NCBI GenBank assembly: GCA_037046615.1
Contig: JBAOHD010000002.1
Location: 1-64,000, forward strand
DNA length: 64,000 bases
Reading direction: 5' to 3'
DNA from: Phosphoribacter sp037046615
GTDB taxonomy: Bacteria > Actinomycetota > Actinomycetes > Actinomycetales > Dermatophilaceae
In this document: in pieces, positions 56,259 to 64,000 of the stretch
Layout: every line of letters begins with the position of its first letter
Position numbering within the stretch: position 1 is the first letter of the stretch
Made by a program: the position numbers and the translations under genes
Notes under the pieces: generated by a model
Databases searched by the model: none
Told to the model about the DNA's origin: nothing
The model's input: the letters and a program-made list of their open reading frames with translations, nothing else

Positions 56259-56489
56259 GTTGTGTGACGGGTTTCGGACCGTTGCGGTCTAGGTACGCGC
56301 ACTCATTTTTGGGCGCGAGACGGCCATGGAGGGGCTCTGGGCATTGGTCTGGCGCCTGGCCCTGGCTATTCTCGTGACAACGAAGCGGGGGGCCCGATGC
56401 TCCACTGTGCTTCGCAGCAAGGTGTTTCGCGCCGCCTGACCAGGGGGTGTGGATCAGCCCCACAGGGGGCTCCAGACAAGGAGGGGTCG

Positions 56490-56815
56490 ATGTCCGACAT
56501 CACCACCCAGCAACGGATTGGCGCCCAGCGTGAGGCTGCCCAGAAGGTGCTGGCCAAGAAGGCAGAGTTCCACCAGCACATCTCCAAGGTGCGACGAGAG
56601 CAACGATCAACCTGGCCAAGGGTTACCAGGGCCAGGCCGCGAGCGCGCTGACCAACCTCGTCTACAACTGGGCGGAGGACGCCGACCGGCTCGTCCGCGA
56701 GTTCGAGGCGTTCGCGCAGCGCCTCGTCGACACCGACACCCACACGGCGGCATCGCAGGACGAGCAGGCATCGACCTTCGCCCGCAGCGCCCGCCAGATC
56801 CGCACGAGCATCTGA
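56490..56815 (+). CDS. WXG100-like ESX protein 1, frameshifted
   Basis: About 108 residues from ATG 56490, with ribosome site AAGGAGGGG. Helix 1 is QQRIGAQREAAQKVLAKKAE; after a net frame change near 56600 helix 2 reads AASALTNLVYNWAEDADRLV, then TASTFARSAR-type residues to the end. The turn has Trp-Ala-Glu where WXG would be expected. Helical hairpin of EsxA/B size, first of three small substrates between the EccD-like gene and the PPE-like gene. The 231 bp upstream should hold its promoter. Confidence 0.75.
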
Positions 56816-56832
56816 CGAGAGAGGGACTCACC

Positions 56833-57132
56833 ATGGCTCACAGCACCACAGTCGTTAGCGTTGCTCAGCTCCTCGCGATGGCCAAGGAGGTCAAAGGCCT
56901 CAGCGACCGAATTACCCAGGGCGCCGAGCAGATGACCTCCGAACTGCAGCGCACCCTGGCCGAGTGGGGCGAAGGCACCGACTCGCGCAACGCGTTCAAC
57001 GACTTCAAGGACCGCGTGGACAAGTGCATCGCCGAGATGAACCAAGCGCTCGCCGCGATGCCCCCGGCCGTCAACGAGGCTGCCGCCAACGCGCACGCCA
57101 CCGAACGCCGCAACGCGGCACTGTTCACCTGA
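56833..57132 (+). CDS. WXG100-like ESX protein 2
   Basis: 99 residues from ATG 56833, intact. All-alpha hairpin with RTLAEWGEGTDSRNAFNDF, where Trp-Gly-Glu-Gly sits at the turn in place of Trp-x-Gly, flanked by two long amphipathic helices (LLAMAKEVKGLSDRITQGA and DRVDKCIAEMNQALAAM). Probable secreted partner of the preceding 108-residue protein, as EsxA and EsxB form heterodimers. 17 bp separate the two genes. Confidence 0.82.
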   Translation: MAHSTTVVSVAQLLAMAKEVKGLSDRITQGAEQMTSELQRTLAEWGEGTDSRNAFNDFKDRVDKCIAEMNQALAAMPPAVNEAAANAHATERRNAALFT

Positions 57133-57263
57133 CGACGTCTCCACGCTGTTCGGCGCGGTGGATCGCTCTCGATCCCGCCGCGCCGAACAGCCATGACGGA
57201 TGGTTGTCTTGCGAATTGCTCACGCGGCTCGCGCTGGTGAGCAGGGGGAAGAGAGGCTGACAC

Positions 57264-57699
57264 GTGTCAGGCAACATCGACGTCAACTGGCAAGCTCTGC
57301 TGAATCTGGCCAGACAGAACCGAGCGGATATCAGCAGATCCGTCAAAGACGTGGCCACAGCACTGCAGCCCGTGGGCCAGTTGGCGACGTTCGTCCATCT
57401 TTGGGCCATCTCCTGCCGGTGCATGGATGGACCGAGTCCTCGGGGCGGCGGCAGCTGATCTGGCCGCGATGGTCGACGAGGTCGACAAAGCCGGAAAGTC
57501 CCTCGTTGATGCGGCGGAGGCATCCGCGGCCAACGCCGGCAAGGCGGACGAGGCCGCCACGGTCGCCTATGTGGCTCAGGCGAATGCGCTGGGGAATCGG
57601 ACGCCGGTGTCTGCTGCCCGCACGATCCCGCCGGCCCCGACTGTCGACCCTCCACCAGCCACCGCGCCAACTGCAGATTCGGCGGGAGGAACGCCATGA
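57264..57699 (+). CDS. Helical ESX-associated protein 3, one frameshift
   Basis: About 144 residues from GTG 57264. The start MSGNIDVNWQALLNLARQNR is followed by VKDVATALQPVGQLATF and, after one extra base near 57400, by DRVLGAAAADLAAMVDEVDK, AGKADEAATVAYVAQANALG and a Pro/Thr-rich end. Helical, with no WXG at the turn. Its stop overlaps the start of the PPE-like gene by 4 bp, suggesting the two form a translationally coupled pair like PE/PPE. Confidence 0.65.
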
Positions 57700-59382
57700 G
57701 CTACCTCGTTGATGCAGGCGGCGGGCGCGCGATGGGCCCCAACGAGCGCGCCCTCTTTCAGGGTTCCTACTTCGCCTCCCCCGACCAGATTTCGGAAGCG
57801 CTGCTCGCGGTTGCCGCGGGTCGGCGGTATCTCGATGCCCTCAACCTCGTGATTGCCGACTTCAAGAAGGCGATCAGCGCTGTATGGCGCGACACCAGCG
57901 GAGCCGCAGCCCAGAGTGCCACCGTCACCCTCATCACCGCGCTCGACGAGAAAGCCACGAACCTTTCCAACTCTGTCGACGCGCTCCGAGTCGCGCTCCA
58001 GACGGTTTCCACGGCCCGCGACAAATACCTCTCCGTCCCGATCCCCACAACGCCACCGGCTAACGCACCGACTCCGCCCCCCGAGGGCATCACGCTCGAC
58101 TACATCCGGGCGCAGACGGCATACCGCGATTCGTGGAACGCCTACCAATCCGCGCTCGACGCGCGCGAGCAGCTTATGGGGGCGTACTTCAAGGACCTTC
58201 AGGTCGGGCTCGTCGACGCCGGCCGTGCTCTGGCGACCAGCCTGGGGCTGCCGATCCCGGAGGTCGCCGACCCGACGGCGCCGGGCTCAGACCACCGCCC
58301 CCTTCGTCGTCGGCGCCAGCGCTTGCCACCGCCTGTGACCACGAGGGGCGGAGGCGGTCATGACCGGCGTGGTGACGGGAGGGACCGGCACTGGGACGGG
58401 CGGCACCGGCGGCTCGGGCGGCACCAGCACGGGTGGGACGGTCACGCCGCCGCCGCCGCGGCCTCCGATCCAACCGCCGCCACCTCCGCCGACGATCCAC
58501 CCGCCGGTGCAGCCACCGGTTCCGCCGGTGCGAACCACCGGTGCAGCCGCCGACCGTGGTCAACCCGCCGCCAACGCTGCCAGCCGCCTGTGATCACTCC
58601 GCCCGAAGCCTGGCCGGTCATCCCCCCAAGCGAGGTCGGGACCGAGCGTCGGTGGGGGCACTGCGCCTGCGGCCGAGTCCGGTGGCGGGTTCTGGTCCAA
58701 CGGTGGGGCAGCCGTCGGCGGTGCCGTCGGCGTCATCGGTGGCGGTGCCGCGCTGGCTGCCGGGCGTCGCCAAGCTCGTCTCGCGCAACAGCGCGATGCT
58801 GCCGCCTGTCGCCGGAGCTGCAGGCGCCGCTGGGGGTCGCGGAGTGAGCGGCCTGAGTGCCGGGCGGCGCCAGCCGTGCCGGAGGCGGCGTGCGCGCCAC
58901 TGGTGGTATGCCGGGTGCCTCTGGTGCTGGTGCGGCTGCAGGTCGCGCGGGCACGGGGGCCGGTGCCTCAGGTCGGTCCGGCAGCGCCCGGTCGGGCTGG
59001 GAGTTCAGCCGGCGGGGCCACCGGGTCGAGCTGGGGCTGATGCCGTCGGGTCGAGCTGCTGGCTCGGGCGCTTCGGGTCGCGCTGGCAACGCTGGTGCCT
59101 CGGGTCGCTCCGGGACCGGTCGCGGCGGCGTCGGTGCTGCTGGCGGGCGTGCTGGGGCAGGCGCCACAGCAGGTCGCGGTGCCGCTGGCTCGACTGCTGC
59201 CGGCAAGGGCTCGGCAGCCGCTGGCCGCGGTGGCCGGGGCATGAGCCAAGCCGGGGCCGCGGGCTGCCGGTCGTGGCAAGGACAAGGACAAAGACTCGTC
59301 ACGGCTGGAGTCGACGGACGGCCTCGTGCGCGAGACCGACTGGGTGGACGACGGCGACACTGGTCGCGGCGTCGTGGGCTGA
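57696..59382 (+). CDS. PPE-like long ESX substrate with Pro-rich and Gly/Arg-rich regions, several frameshifts
   Basis: The start at ATG 57696 gives 200 clean helical residues (PNERALFQGSYFASPDQIS, VWRDTSGAAAQSATVTLITA, LLG-type EQLMGAYFKDLQVGLVDAG). After frame changes near 58280, 58560 and 58840 come Gly/Thr then Pro runs (PPPPRPPIQPPPPPPTI), a hydrophobic Gly/Ala stretch (GGAVGVIGGGAALAAG), an Arg-Gly-Ser-Ala tail (GRSGSARSGWEF, GRAGTGAGASGRS) and an acidic end, LVRETDWVDDGDTGRGVVG. Total about 560 residues. Modular secreted or wall-associated protein, likely exported by this ESX system. Confidence 0.62.
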
Positions 59383-59476
59383 GTCGCGGAGGTGGTCTGG
59401 GGCGACCTCGCGCCAGCCACACCCGATAGAGTCCGTGCCACGCTTGGTCTGTGCGTCAGGGGAGGTTCACCGTTTC

Positions 59477-60859
59477 ATGTCCGAGATCGCCGTCGGTCTG
59501 CCCGGGTCGCTCGGAGCCCCCACAGGTGACACCGACCTCGTCCGCCTGAGCATCGCTTCGGGTGACCGAGTCACCGACCTCGTCCTGCCGTCTCGACTGC
59601 CGATCATCGAAGTCCTCCCCGAGGTCGCCGCTGCAGTCGGTGCGCTCGACGCCTATGTCGCCCACGGCGGCTACACCCTCGTGCTCCCCGACGGCCGCTC
59701 GCTGGACGTGGATTCGAGTTTCGTCGCTCAGGGCGTCCACGACGGGGCTCTGCTCAGCCTCGTCAACGGTGCTGAGTTGACGGCCCCCAAGGTCTACGAC
59801 GATGTCGTCGAGGCAGTTGCCGACGCTGTCGACACCGCCGGTGCGGCTTGGACCGGAGCGTCGGCCCGCACGACGACGCTCGCCGTGTGCGGGCTCCTGC
59901 TCTCCCTGGGGTCGTTCGTTCTCGTCCTCCAGCGCACCGGTGGCGTCATCGTGCCTGTCGTGGCCGCCGTCGCCGCGATCCTGTTGCTCCTGGCTGGCGC
60001 TGTCTTCGCCCGAGGTCGGGACGATGCCGCTGTGGCGACCGTCGTGCTGGCTGGCGCCGCGGCATACGCGGGGGTCGCGGCGTTCACCGCCATCGGAGGC
60101 GACCCACTCACCCTGCCCCTCCTGGCCGCGGGTGTTGCGCTGGTGACAGTGGGCGCGATCGCGACCTTCCTGCTCCCCGTGCGCGGATGGAGCTTCCTGC
60201 CCGCTCTTGTGCTCGGGGCCACCGCCGCCGTCATCGGCACGACCCTGTCGGCCACCCGCCTCGATCCCCGCGCCGTGGTTGCCATCGTCACCGTGGTCGC
60301 CGTGCTCCTCGGGAGCGTCATCCCGTGGGTCGGACTCTCAAGCGCTCGCGCTCTCCCTGCCCCGATGGCCTCTGAGGCCGAACTCGAGGCCGAGGTCACA
60401 CCGGTCGACCCCGCGGAGGTCGCGCGGCGAGTCAAGACCGCGCAGGAGGTCACGCTCGGCCTCGGCGTGAGCGTGGCCCTCTTGCTCGCGATCTGCGCTC
60501 CCGCCGTCGCAGGCCTCGGCTGGGCGGGGCTGGGAGTGGTCTGGGCGGCCGGGCTGGCCCTGGTCATGCGCACTCGACAGGCGCTCCGGGCCGCCGACGT
60601 CGTCGTCGGGCTGGCCGGTGGTGCGGCCGCGATCACAACCGGCACGGTCGCCGCCGTCCTCGCGCGGCCCGCCTGGGGCGGCCCGATCGCCGCCATTGTC
60701 GCCGTCCTCGCCGTGACTGTGCTGGCGACCCTGGCGATCCCGAGGCGGGTCACCGTCCGCTGGGGGCGGCTGCTCGACGTCGCCGAGTCGGCCGCACTCT
60801 TCGTCATGATCCCGCTGCTCGTCATCGCGATCGGCCTGCTCGCCGCGGTCCGCCGCTGA
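59477..60859 (+). CDS. eccD: Type VII secretion membrane protein EccD
   Basis: 460 residues from ATG 59477. N-terminal ubiquitin-like domain (VRLSIASGDRVTDLVLPSRL, YTLVLPDGRSLDVDSS, VHDGALLSLVNGA) and about eleven helices (for example TTLAVCGLLLSLGSFVLVL). This is the usual EccD layout, a main component of the membrane channel. The loop between helices 6 and 7 carries acidic residues (EAELEAEVTPVDPAEVARRV). Intact, and 1 bp from eccB. Confidence 0.93.
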   Translation: MSEIAVGLPGSLGAPTGDTDLVRLSIASGDRVTDLVLPSRLPIIEVLPEVAAAVGALDAYVAHGGYTLVLPDGRSLDVDSSFVAQGVHDGALLSLVNGAELTAPKVYDDVVEAVADAVDTAGAAWTGASARTTTLAVCGLLLSLGSFVLVLQRTGGVIVPVVAAVAAILLLLAGAVFARGRDDAAVATVVLAGAAAYAGVAAFTAIGGDPLTLPLLAAGVALVTVGAIATFLLPVRGWSFLPALVLGATAAVIGTTLSATRLDPRAVVAIVTVVAVLLGSVIPWVGLSSARALPAPMASEAELEAEVTPVDPAEVARRVKTAQEVTLGLGVSVALLLAICAPAVAGLGWAGLGVVWAAGLALVMRTRQALRAADVVVGLAGGAAAITTGTVAAVLARPAWGGPIAAIVAVLAVTVLATLAIPRRVTVRWGRLLDVAESAALFVMIPLLVIAIGLLAAVRR

Positions 60860-60860
60860 C

Positions 60861-62213
60861 ATGGCGAGTAAGCGCGACCTTGTCGAGGCGCACGGCTACA
60901 ACCGCCGACGCCTCATCTCGGCCTTCGTCAGCGGCGCCCCGCGAGGCCGCGACGTCGAGAGCATCTCTCGGTCCCGCCCGGTCATCGGCGGCATTGCCGC
61001 GTCGGTCCTGCTCATCGGCGGCACCGCGATCGCGGGGATGCTCACCTCGCCGCTCGACAGCGGGTGGTCCGACGCTCACGTCGTCATCGCCAAGCAGTCC
61101 GCGGCGCGCTACGTCGCCGAGAAGGGCACGCTCTATCCGGTCGTCAATGCGACCTCTGCACGGCTCATGCTCCCGGCAGCGGCTGGCTTCCCGGTCATCG
61201 TTGTCGACGACGACAAGATCGCCTCGACCCCCAAGGGCCCGGCCCGCGGCATCCTCGGCGCGCCCGACGACCTGCCCCCGGCGGGTTCCCTCATTGACGC
61301 CGGGTGGGTGTCGTGTCTCGTCGGTGACGCGACGGCGACCTCGTTGCGCCGGCAGGCCATTGCCGACCCCGAGCGACGTCCGGCGATGATTGTCACCTCG
61401 GGAGCGACGCATTGGCTGCTCGTGGGAGGTGCGCGGTATGCCGTGCCCGCGGACAAGGTGGGCGCGGTCACTCGTGAGTTGCAGATCAGCTCCGACTTCG
61501 CGGCCGTGCCCGGCCCGTGGCTCGACCTGTTGCCCCAGGGCGGTCCCCTCACCCTCGCGATCGACCGGCTGGGGGGCGAGCTCAGCACGGCATACAGCAT
61601 GGGAGGCAAGATTCGCAGGATCGGGCAGGTCGTCCGCGCTGCCGGCGATACCACGTCGCAGTTCCTCGTCGTCGCCGACGGCACGGTGCCGCTCACACCC
61701 TTCGCCGCTGCGCTCTACCGCGCCTTCGAACCCGAACTCGCCAATGTCGCGAACGTGACCGGCTCAGATCTCGCGGCCTTGCCGACGAGCAAGGGATCGA
61801 CCAAGGTCTACCCCTCATCGTGGCCCGATGCCATGCCGGTGCTCGCCAAGGGCCTGCCGTGCGTGACGCTGACGACCGGTTCAATCGATACGCCCGCTTC
61901 CGCATCCTTTGTCACCGTGCCCAGCGACTCGGTATGGGCCAAGGGTGCCGCCACTTTCGTCGAACCCGGTGCGGGCGCCCTCGTGCGCGTGACGTCGGCA
62001 GGATCGCCATCGGGCCCCGTCTTCGTCATCGACCAGTCGGGCCGGAAGTTCGCCGTCCTCGACCCGAGTGAGGAGACGCTCGCGCGATTGGGGTATGCCG
62101 GTCAGCGGCCTCGGACCCTGCCGGGTGCCTGGATCCTGCTGTTCCCGTCGGGCCCGGCACTGAGCGAGCAGGCCGCCCTGGCCACACCCGCGCCGGCTGC
62201 AGTCGGGCCCTGA
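60861..62213 (+). CDS. eccB: Type VII secretion membrane protein EccB
   Basis: 450 residues from ATG 60861. A short cytosolic start (MASKRDLVEAHGYNRRRLIS) has the conserved EccB opening, then one helix (PVIGGIAASVLLIGGTAIAG) and a large external part with the EccB repeat pattern: LYPVVNATSARLML, GARYAVPADK, GKIRRIGQVV, and FVIDQSGRKFAVLD. Forms the periplasmic/outer arm of the ESX complex. Intact. The mycosin gene starts 4 bp downstream. Confidence 0.95.
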   Translation: MASKRDLVEAHGYNRRRLISAFVSGAPRGRDVESISRSRPVIGGIAASVLLIGGTAIAGMLTSPLDSGWSDAHVVIAKQSAARYVAEKGTLYPVVNATSARLMLPAAAGFPVIVVDDDKIASTPKGPARGILGAPDDLPPAGSLIDAGWVSCLVGDATATSLRRQAIADPERRPAMIVTSGATHWLLVGGARYAVPADKVGAVTRELQISSDFAAVPGPWLDLLPQGGPLTLAIDRLGGELSTAYSMGGKIRRIGQVVRAAGDTTSQFLVVADGTVPLTPFAAALYRAFEPELANVANVTGSDLAALPTSKGSTKVYPSSWPDAMPVLAKGLPCVTLTTGSIDTPASASFVTVPSDSVWAKGAATFVEPGAGALVRVTSAGSPSGPVFVIDQSGRKFAVLDPSEETLARLGYAGQRPRTLPGAWILLFPSGPALSEQAALATPAPAAVGP

Positions 62214-62217
62214 GCCC

Positions 62218-63504
62218 ATGGCCGGCATGATCTGGGTGGGCGGGGCCGGTCGCGCGTGGGCCACTGCTGCGATGGTGGCCCTGTCGGCGGGTGCGCTCGT
62301 CGTCGCACCCACTGTGCCCGCGGCATACGCGGCCAGTGCGAATTGCGGCCAACGCACCCAGCCCGTCTATCTGCCCGAGACGACCACCCCGGTGATCGAA
62401 TACGGCCGCGAAACCGTCTTGCGCAGTGGCGGTTTCACCGGTGAGGGCGTGACGGTCGCCGTCGTGGATTCCGGTGTCACCGCGGCCAATGCCCACTTCG
62501 CGAGCGACCCGACCGCGCTCGCGAGTGGCACGACGCTCCTGTCGGCCACGCCCGACACAGCCGAACTCCGCGACCCCGCAGGGCATGTTGATCGCCTCGA
62601 TCACGGCACGACGGTCGCGAGCCTCATCGCGGCGCGGGACGTGCCGGGCTCAGGGGTGCGCGGGCTCGCTCCGCGGGCGACGATCCTGCCCATCCAAGCC
62701 TTCGGCTCACTCGCCTTCGACGACCCCCGCTCGGCCCCACTGCTCCCGACGCCCACCACCCTCGCGGCGGGCATCCGGTATGCCGCGGATCGAGGCGCCC
62801 GCGTGATCGCCGTCCCGGTCGCTCTCACGGAAGGCAGTGACGAACTCAAGGGGGCTGTCGCCTACGCCTATGACAAGGGCGCGCTCGTCATCGCCAGCGC
62901 CGGGGATCGTGACGCCAAGGTGACCCGTGATGCTCCGCGATATCCCGCGGCATACCCCACGGTGGTGGGGGTGACCGCGCTGACCCAGAACGGCGCCCCG
63001 AGCCCCGCCGCTGTCCGCGGCGATCACGTCGACCTCGCGGCGCCGGCTCAGCACCTCAATGTCGCGCTCGGGGCCTTCGGCGACTGCACCGTGGCAGACA
63101 CTCCGGGAAGCGACCTCGCGACCGGCCTCGTCGCTGGCGCGGCCGCGCTCTTGGTCCAGCGGTTCCCCGCTGCTGGACCCGGGGAGTGGGCCTACCGGCT
63201 CCAGTCGAGCGCGGTGCGCCCGCAGTCGCATCAGCGTGACCCCGCCGTCGGATGGGGGGCGATCTCGCCGGTCGATGCCCTCACGATGACACTCGACCCC
63301 ACGCGGCCTGGCCCGACGTTGCCTGGTGGCGCGCCGACGCCGGTCGAGGTGGCTACGGCCGCAGGCACCCCGATCGTCATGCCTGCCGACCCGGCCGCGG
63401 CGACCCGCCGGACGGCGTGGTGGCTCACCGGCGGGGTGCTCAGCCTCGGCCTCGGCCTGGTGATGGTCCGGGCCTTGCGCCGGTCGAGGTCGGCTCGTGA
63501 CTGA
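62218..63504 (+). CDS. mycP: Mycosin (MycP) family subtilisin-like protein, catalytic residues altered
   Basis: 428 residues from ATG 62218. Signal peptide to about residue 38 (AAYAAS), an S8-type domain and a C-terminal helix (residues 398-420) that anchors it. Asp84 (AVVDSGV) and His129 (LDHGTTV) are present. The nucleophile region reads GSDLATGLVAG instead of GTSxAxPxVAG, so residue 299 is Asp where Ser is expected, and the oxyanion Asn is Asp230 (SAGD for SAGN). Predicted pseudoprotease. In mycobacteria mycosin is needed to stabilise the ESX complex even without its protease activity. Confidence 0.9.
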   Translation: MAGMIWVGGAGRAWATAAMVALSAGALVVAPTVPAAYAASANCGQRTQPVYLPETTTPVIEYGRETVLRSGGFTGEGVTVAVVDSGVTAANAHFASDPTALASGTTLLSATPDTAELRDPAGHVDRLDHGTTVASLIAARDVPGSGVRGLAPRATILPIQAFGSLAFDDPRSAPLLPTPTTLAAGIRYAADRGARVIAVPVALTEGSDELKGAVAYAYDKGALVIASAGDRDAKVTRDAPRYPAAYPTVVGVTALTQNGAPSPAAVRGDHVDLAAPAQHLNVALGAFGDCTVADTPGSDLATGLVAGAAALLVQRFPAAGPGEWAYRLQSSAVRPQSHQRDPAVGWGAISPVDALTMTLDPTRPGPTLPGGAPTPVEVATAAGTPIVMPADPAAATRRTAWWLTGGVLSLGLGLVMVRALRRSRSARD

Positions 63505-64000
63505 GACTCCGACGGGATCGGGGAGCTCCGTCCCTCAGCGGCCCCGCCGGCCCATCCTCGCCACGGCGGCCTCGCTTGAGTCCCAGGGCGGGTCGATCGA
63601 CCCGACCGAACTCGTCGACCTCGCCCACGAGACGGCCGCCATCGTCGTCGGCGCTGGCCGGGCCAGCGCCGATCCTGCGCTGACGGCCAAGCTCGTGGCG
63701 CTCGCTGAGGAGCTGGGCCTGTCGACCCTGGCTCAGCTGTGGAGCGAGCGGCCCGCTCGGTCGCTGCCCGGGGCGTTGTGGCGCCTCTACGTCGTGCGCG
63801 AATGGGTGACCCGGGAGCCCGGCGAGGCTGCGCGAGAGTATGCCGCGGGTGTCCGGCACGCGACGGTCAACCATGTCATCGCCGGTGCCGAGGAGCCGAC
63901 GGGTCCTGATGAGGTGGGGCAGCTCGTCGACGCGGTGCTTCGCGGCGTCTTCGACGGCGACCTGGCGATCGCGCTCCAGCGGGCTGCGGCCTTCTGCCGG
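63497..64000 (+). CDS. Hypothetical helical protein (partial, runs off the window)
   Basis: An open frame from GTG 63497 overlaps the mycosin stop by 8 bp and continues beyond the edge. Visible segments: LESQGGSIDPTELVDLAHET, LAEELGLSTLAQLWSERPAR, GALWRLYVVREWVTREPGEA and VNHVIAGAEEPTGP. Helical, no signal peptide, no motif I recognise. The overlap suggests translational coupling with mycP, but a role in secretion is only contextual. Confidence 0.7.
   Translation, partial: MTETPTGSGSSVPQRPRRPILATAASLESQGGSIDPTELVDLAHETAAIVVGAGRASADPALTAKLVALAEELGLSTLAQLWSERPARSLPGALWRLYVVREWVTREPGEAAREYAAGVRHATVNHVIAGAEEPTGPDEVGQLVDAVLRGVFDGDLAIALQRAAAFCR

Noticed and set aside
1..64000. Riboswitches, rRNA genes or replication origins
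   Set aside because: No conserved riboswitch core, rRNA segment or DnaA-box cluster was recognised by reading.

Overview
The window is GC-rich actinobacterial chromosome, most likely from the Intrasporangiaceae (Janibacter/Tetrasphaera/Knoellia-like). The evidence is a BldC regulator, a DUF3073 protein next to purM, an actinobacterial type VII secretion locus, and a purF-purM-DUF3073 order that resembles the mycobacterial arrangement. The family-level assignment is an inference. A heptamer, GGCATAC/GTATGCC, recurs throughout the native DNA and is nearly absent from the acquired island, so it serves as an internal marker of ancestry.

Layout. (1) 1-16.5 kb: purine biosynthesis genes purD (3' end), purC, purL (long single-chain form), purF and purM. 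They are interleaved with a CoA-acylating aldehyde dehydrogenase, a Vsr-like-domain protein, a spermidine-synthase-like protein, an MDR alcohol dehydrogenase and small proteins. Between purF and purM lies an array of palindromic repeats split by an IS3-family element with a 4-bp target duplication. (2) 16.6-25.4 kb: DUF3073, bldC, an AI-2E/PerM-family transporter, an AMP-forming acyl-CoA ligase, an amino-acid permease, a tandem-domain phosphofructokinase and a PspC protein. (3) 25.5-44.5 kb: a metal (mainly copper) resistance island inserted in tRNA-Phe, bounded by 44-bp direct repeats. It carries excisionase and integrase genes, two ArsR regulators with cation-efflux transporters, a multicopper oxidase operon, csoR-copZ-copA, a two-component system, SHOCT, DUF305 and secreted small proteins, and a second P-type ATPase. 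Three CsoR-type palindromes and two copies of a direct-repeat operator tie these genes into two predicted regulons. (4) 44.4-50.2 kb: tRNA-Phe, -Asp and -Glu, an FMN-dependent alpha-hydroxyacid oxidase, a PHP-domain protein, and a cluster of membrane-anchored or lipoprotein genes sharing a C-terminal module, ending in tRNA-Lys. (5) 50.4-64 kb: a type VII (ESX) secretion locus. eccC diverges from a rightward series: EccD-like protein, WXG100-like proteins, a PPE-like long substrate, EccD, EccB and a mycosin.

How the genes work together. The purine genes supply most of de novo IMP synthesis up to AIR and SAICAR. The island is a self-contained copper detoxification unit: cytosolic sensing (CsoR), envelope sensing (two-component system), chaperoning (CopZ), export (two P-type ATPases), and periplasmic/outer-face oxidation and binding (multicopper oxidase, DUF305 and small secreted proteins). 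The ESX locus holds a core membrane channel (EccB, EccC, EccD) with candidate substrates, but its mycosin has lost the serine nucleophile.

Caution: many genes, including purL and purM which are normally needed for purine synthesis, are interrupted by single-base insertions that can be undone to give intact proteins. The breaks are densest at 27.8-34.4 kb. I treat most as probable sequence errors rather than decay, and I give coordinates for the whole reconstructed gene.
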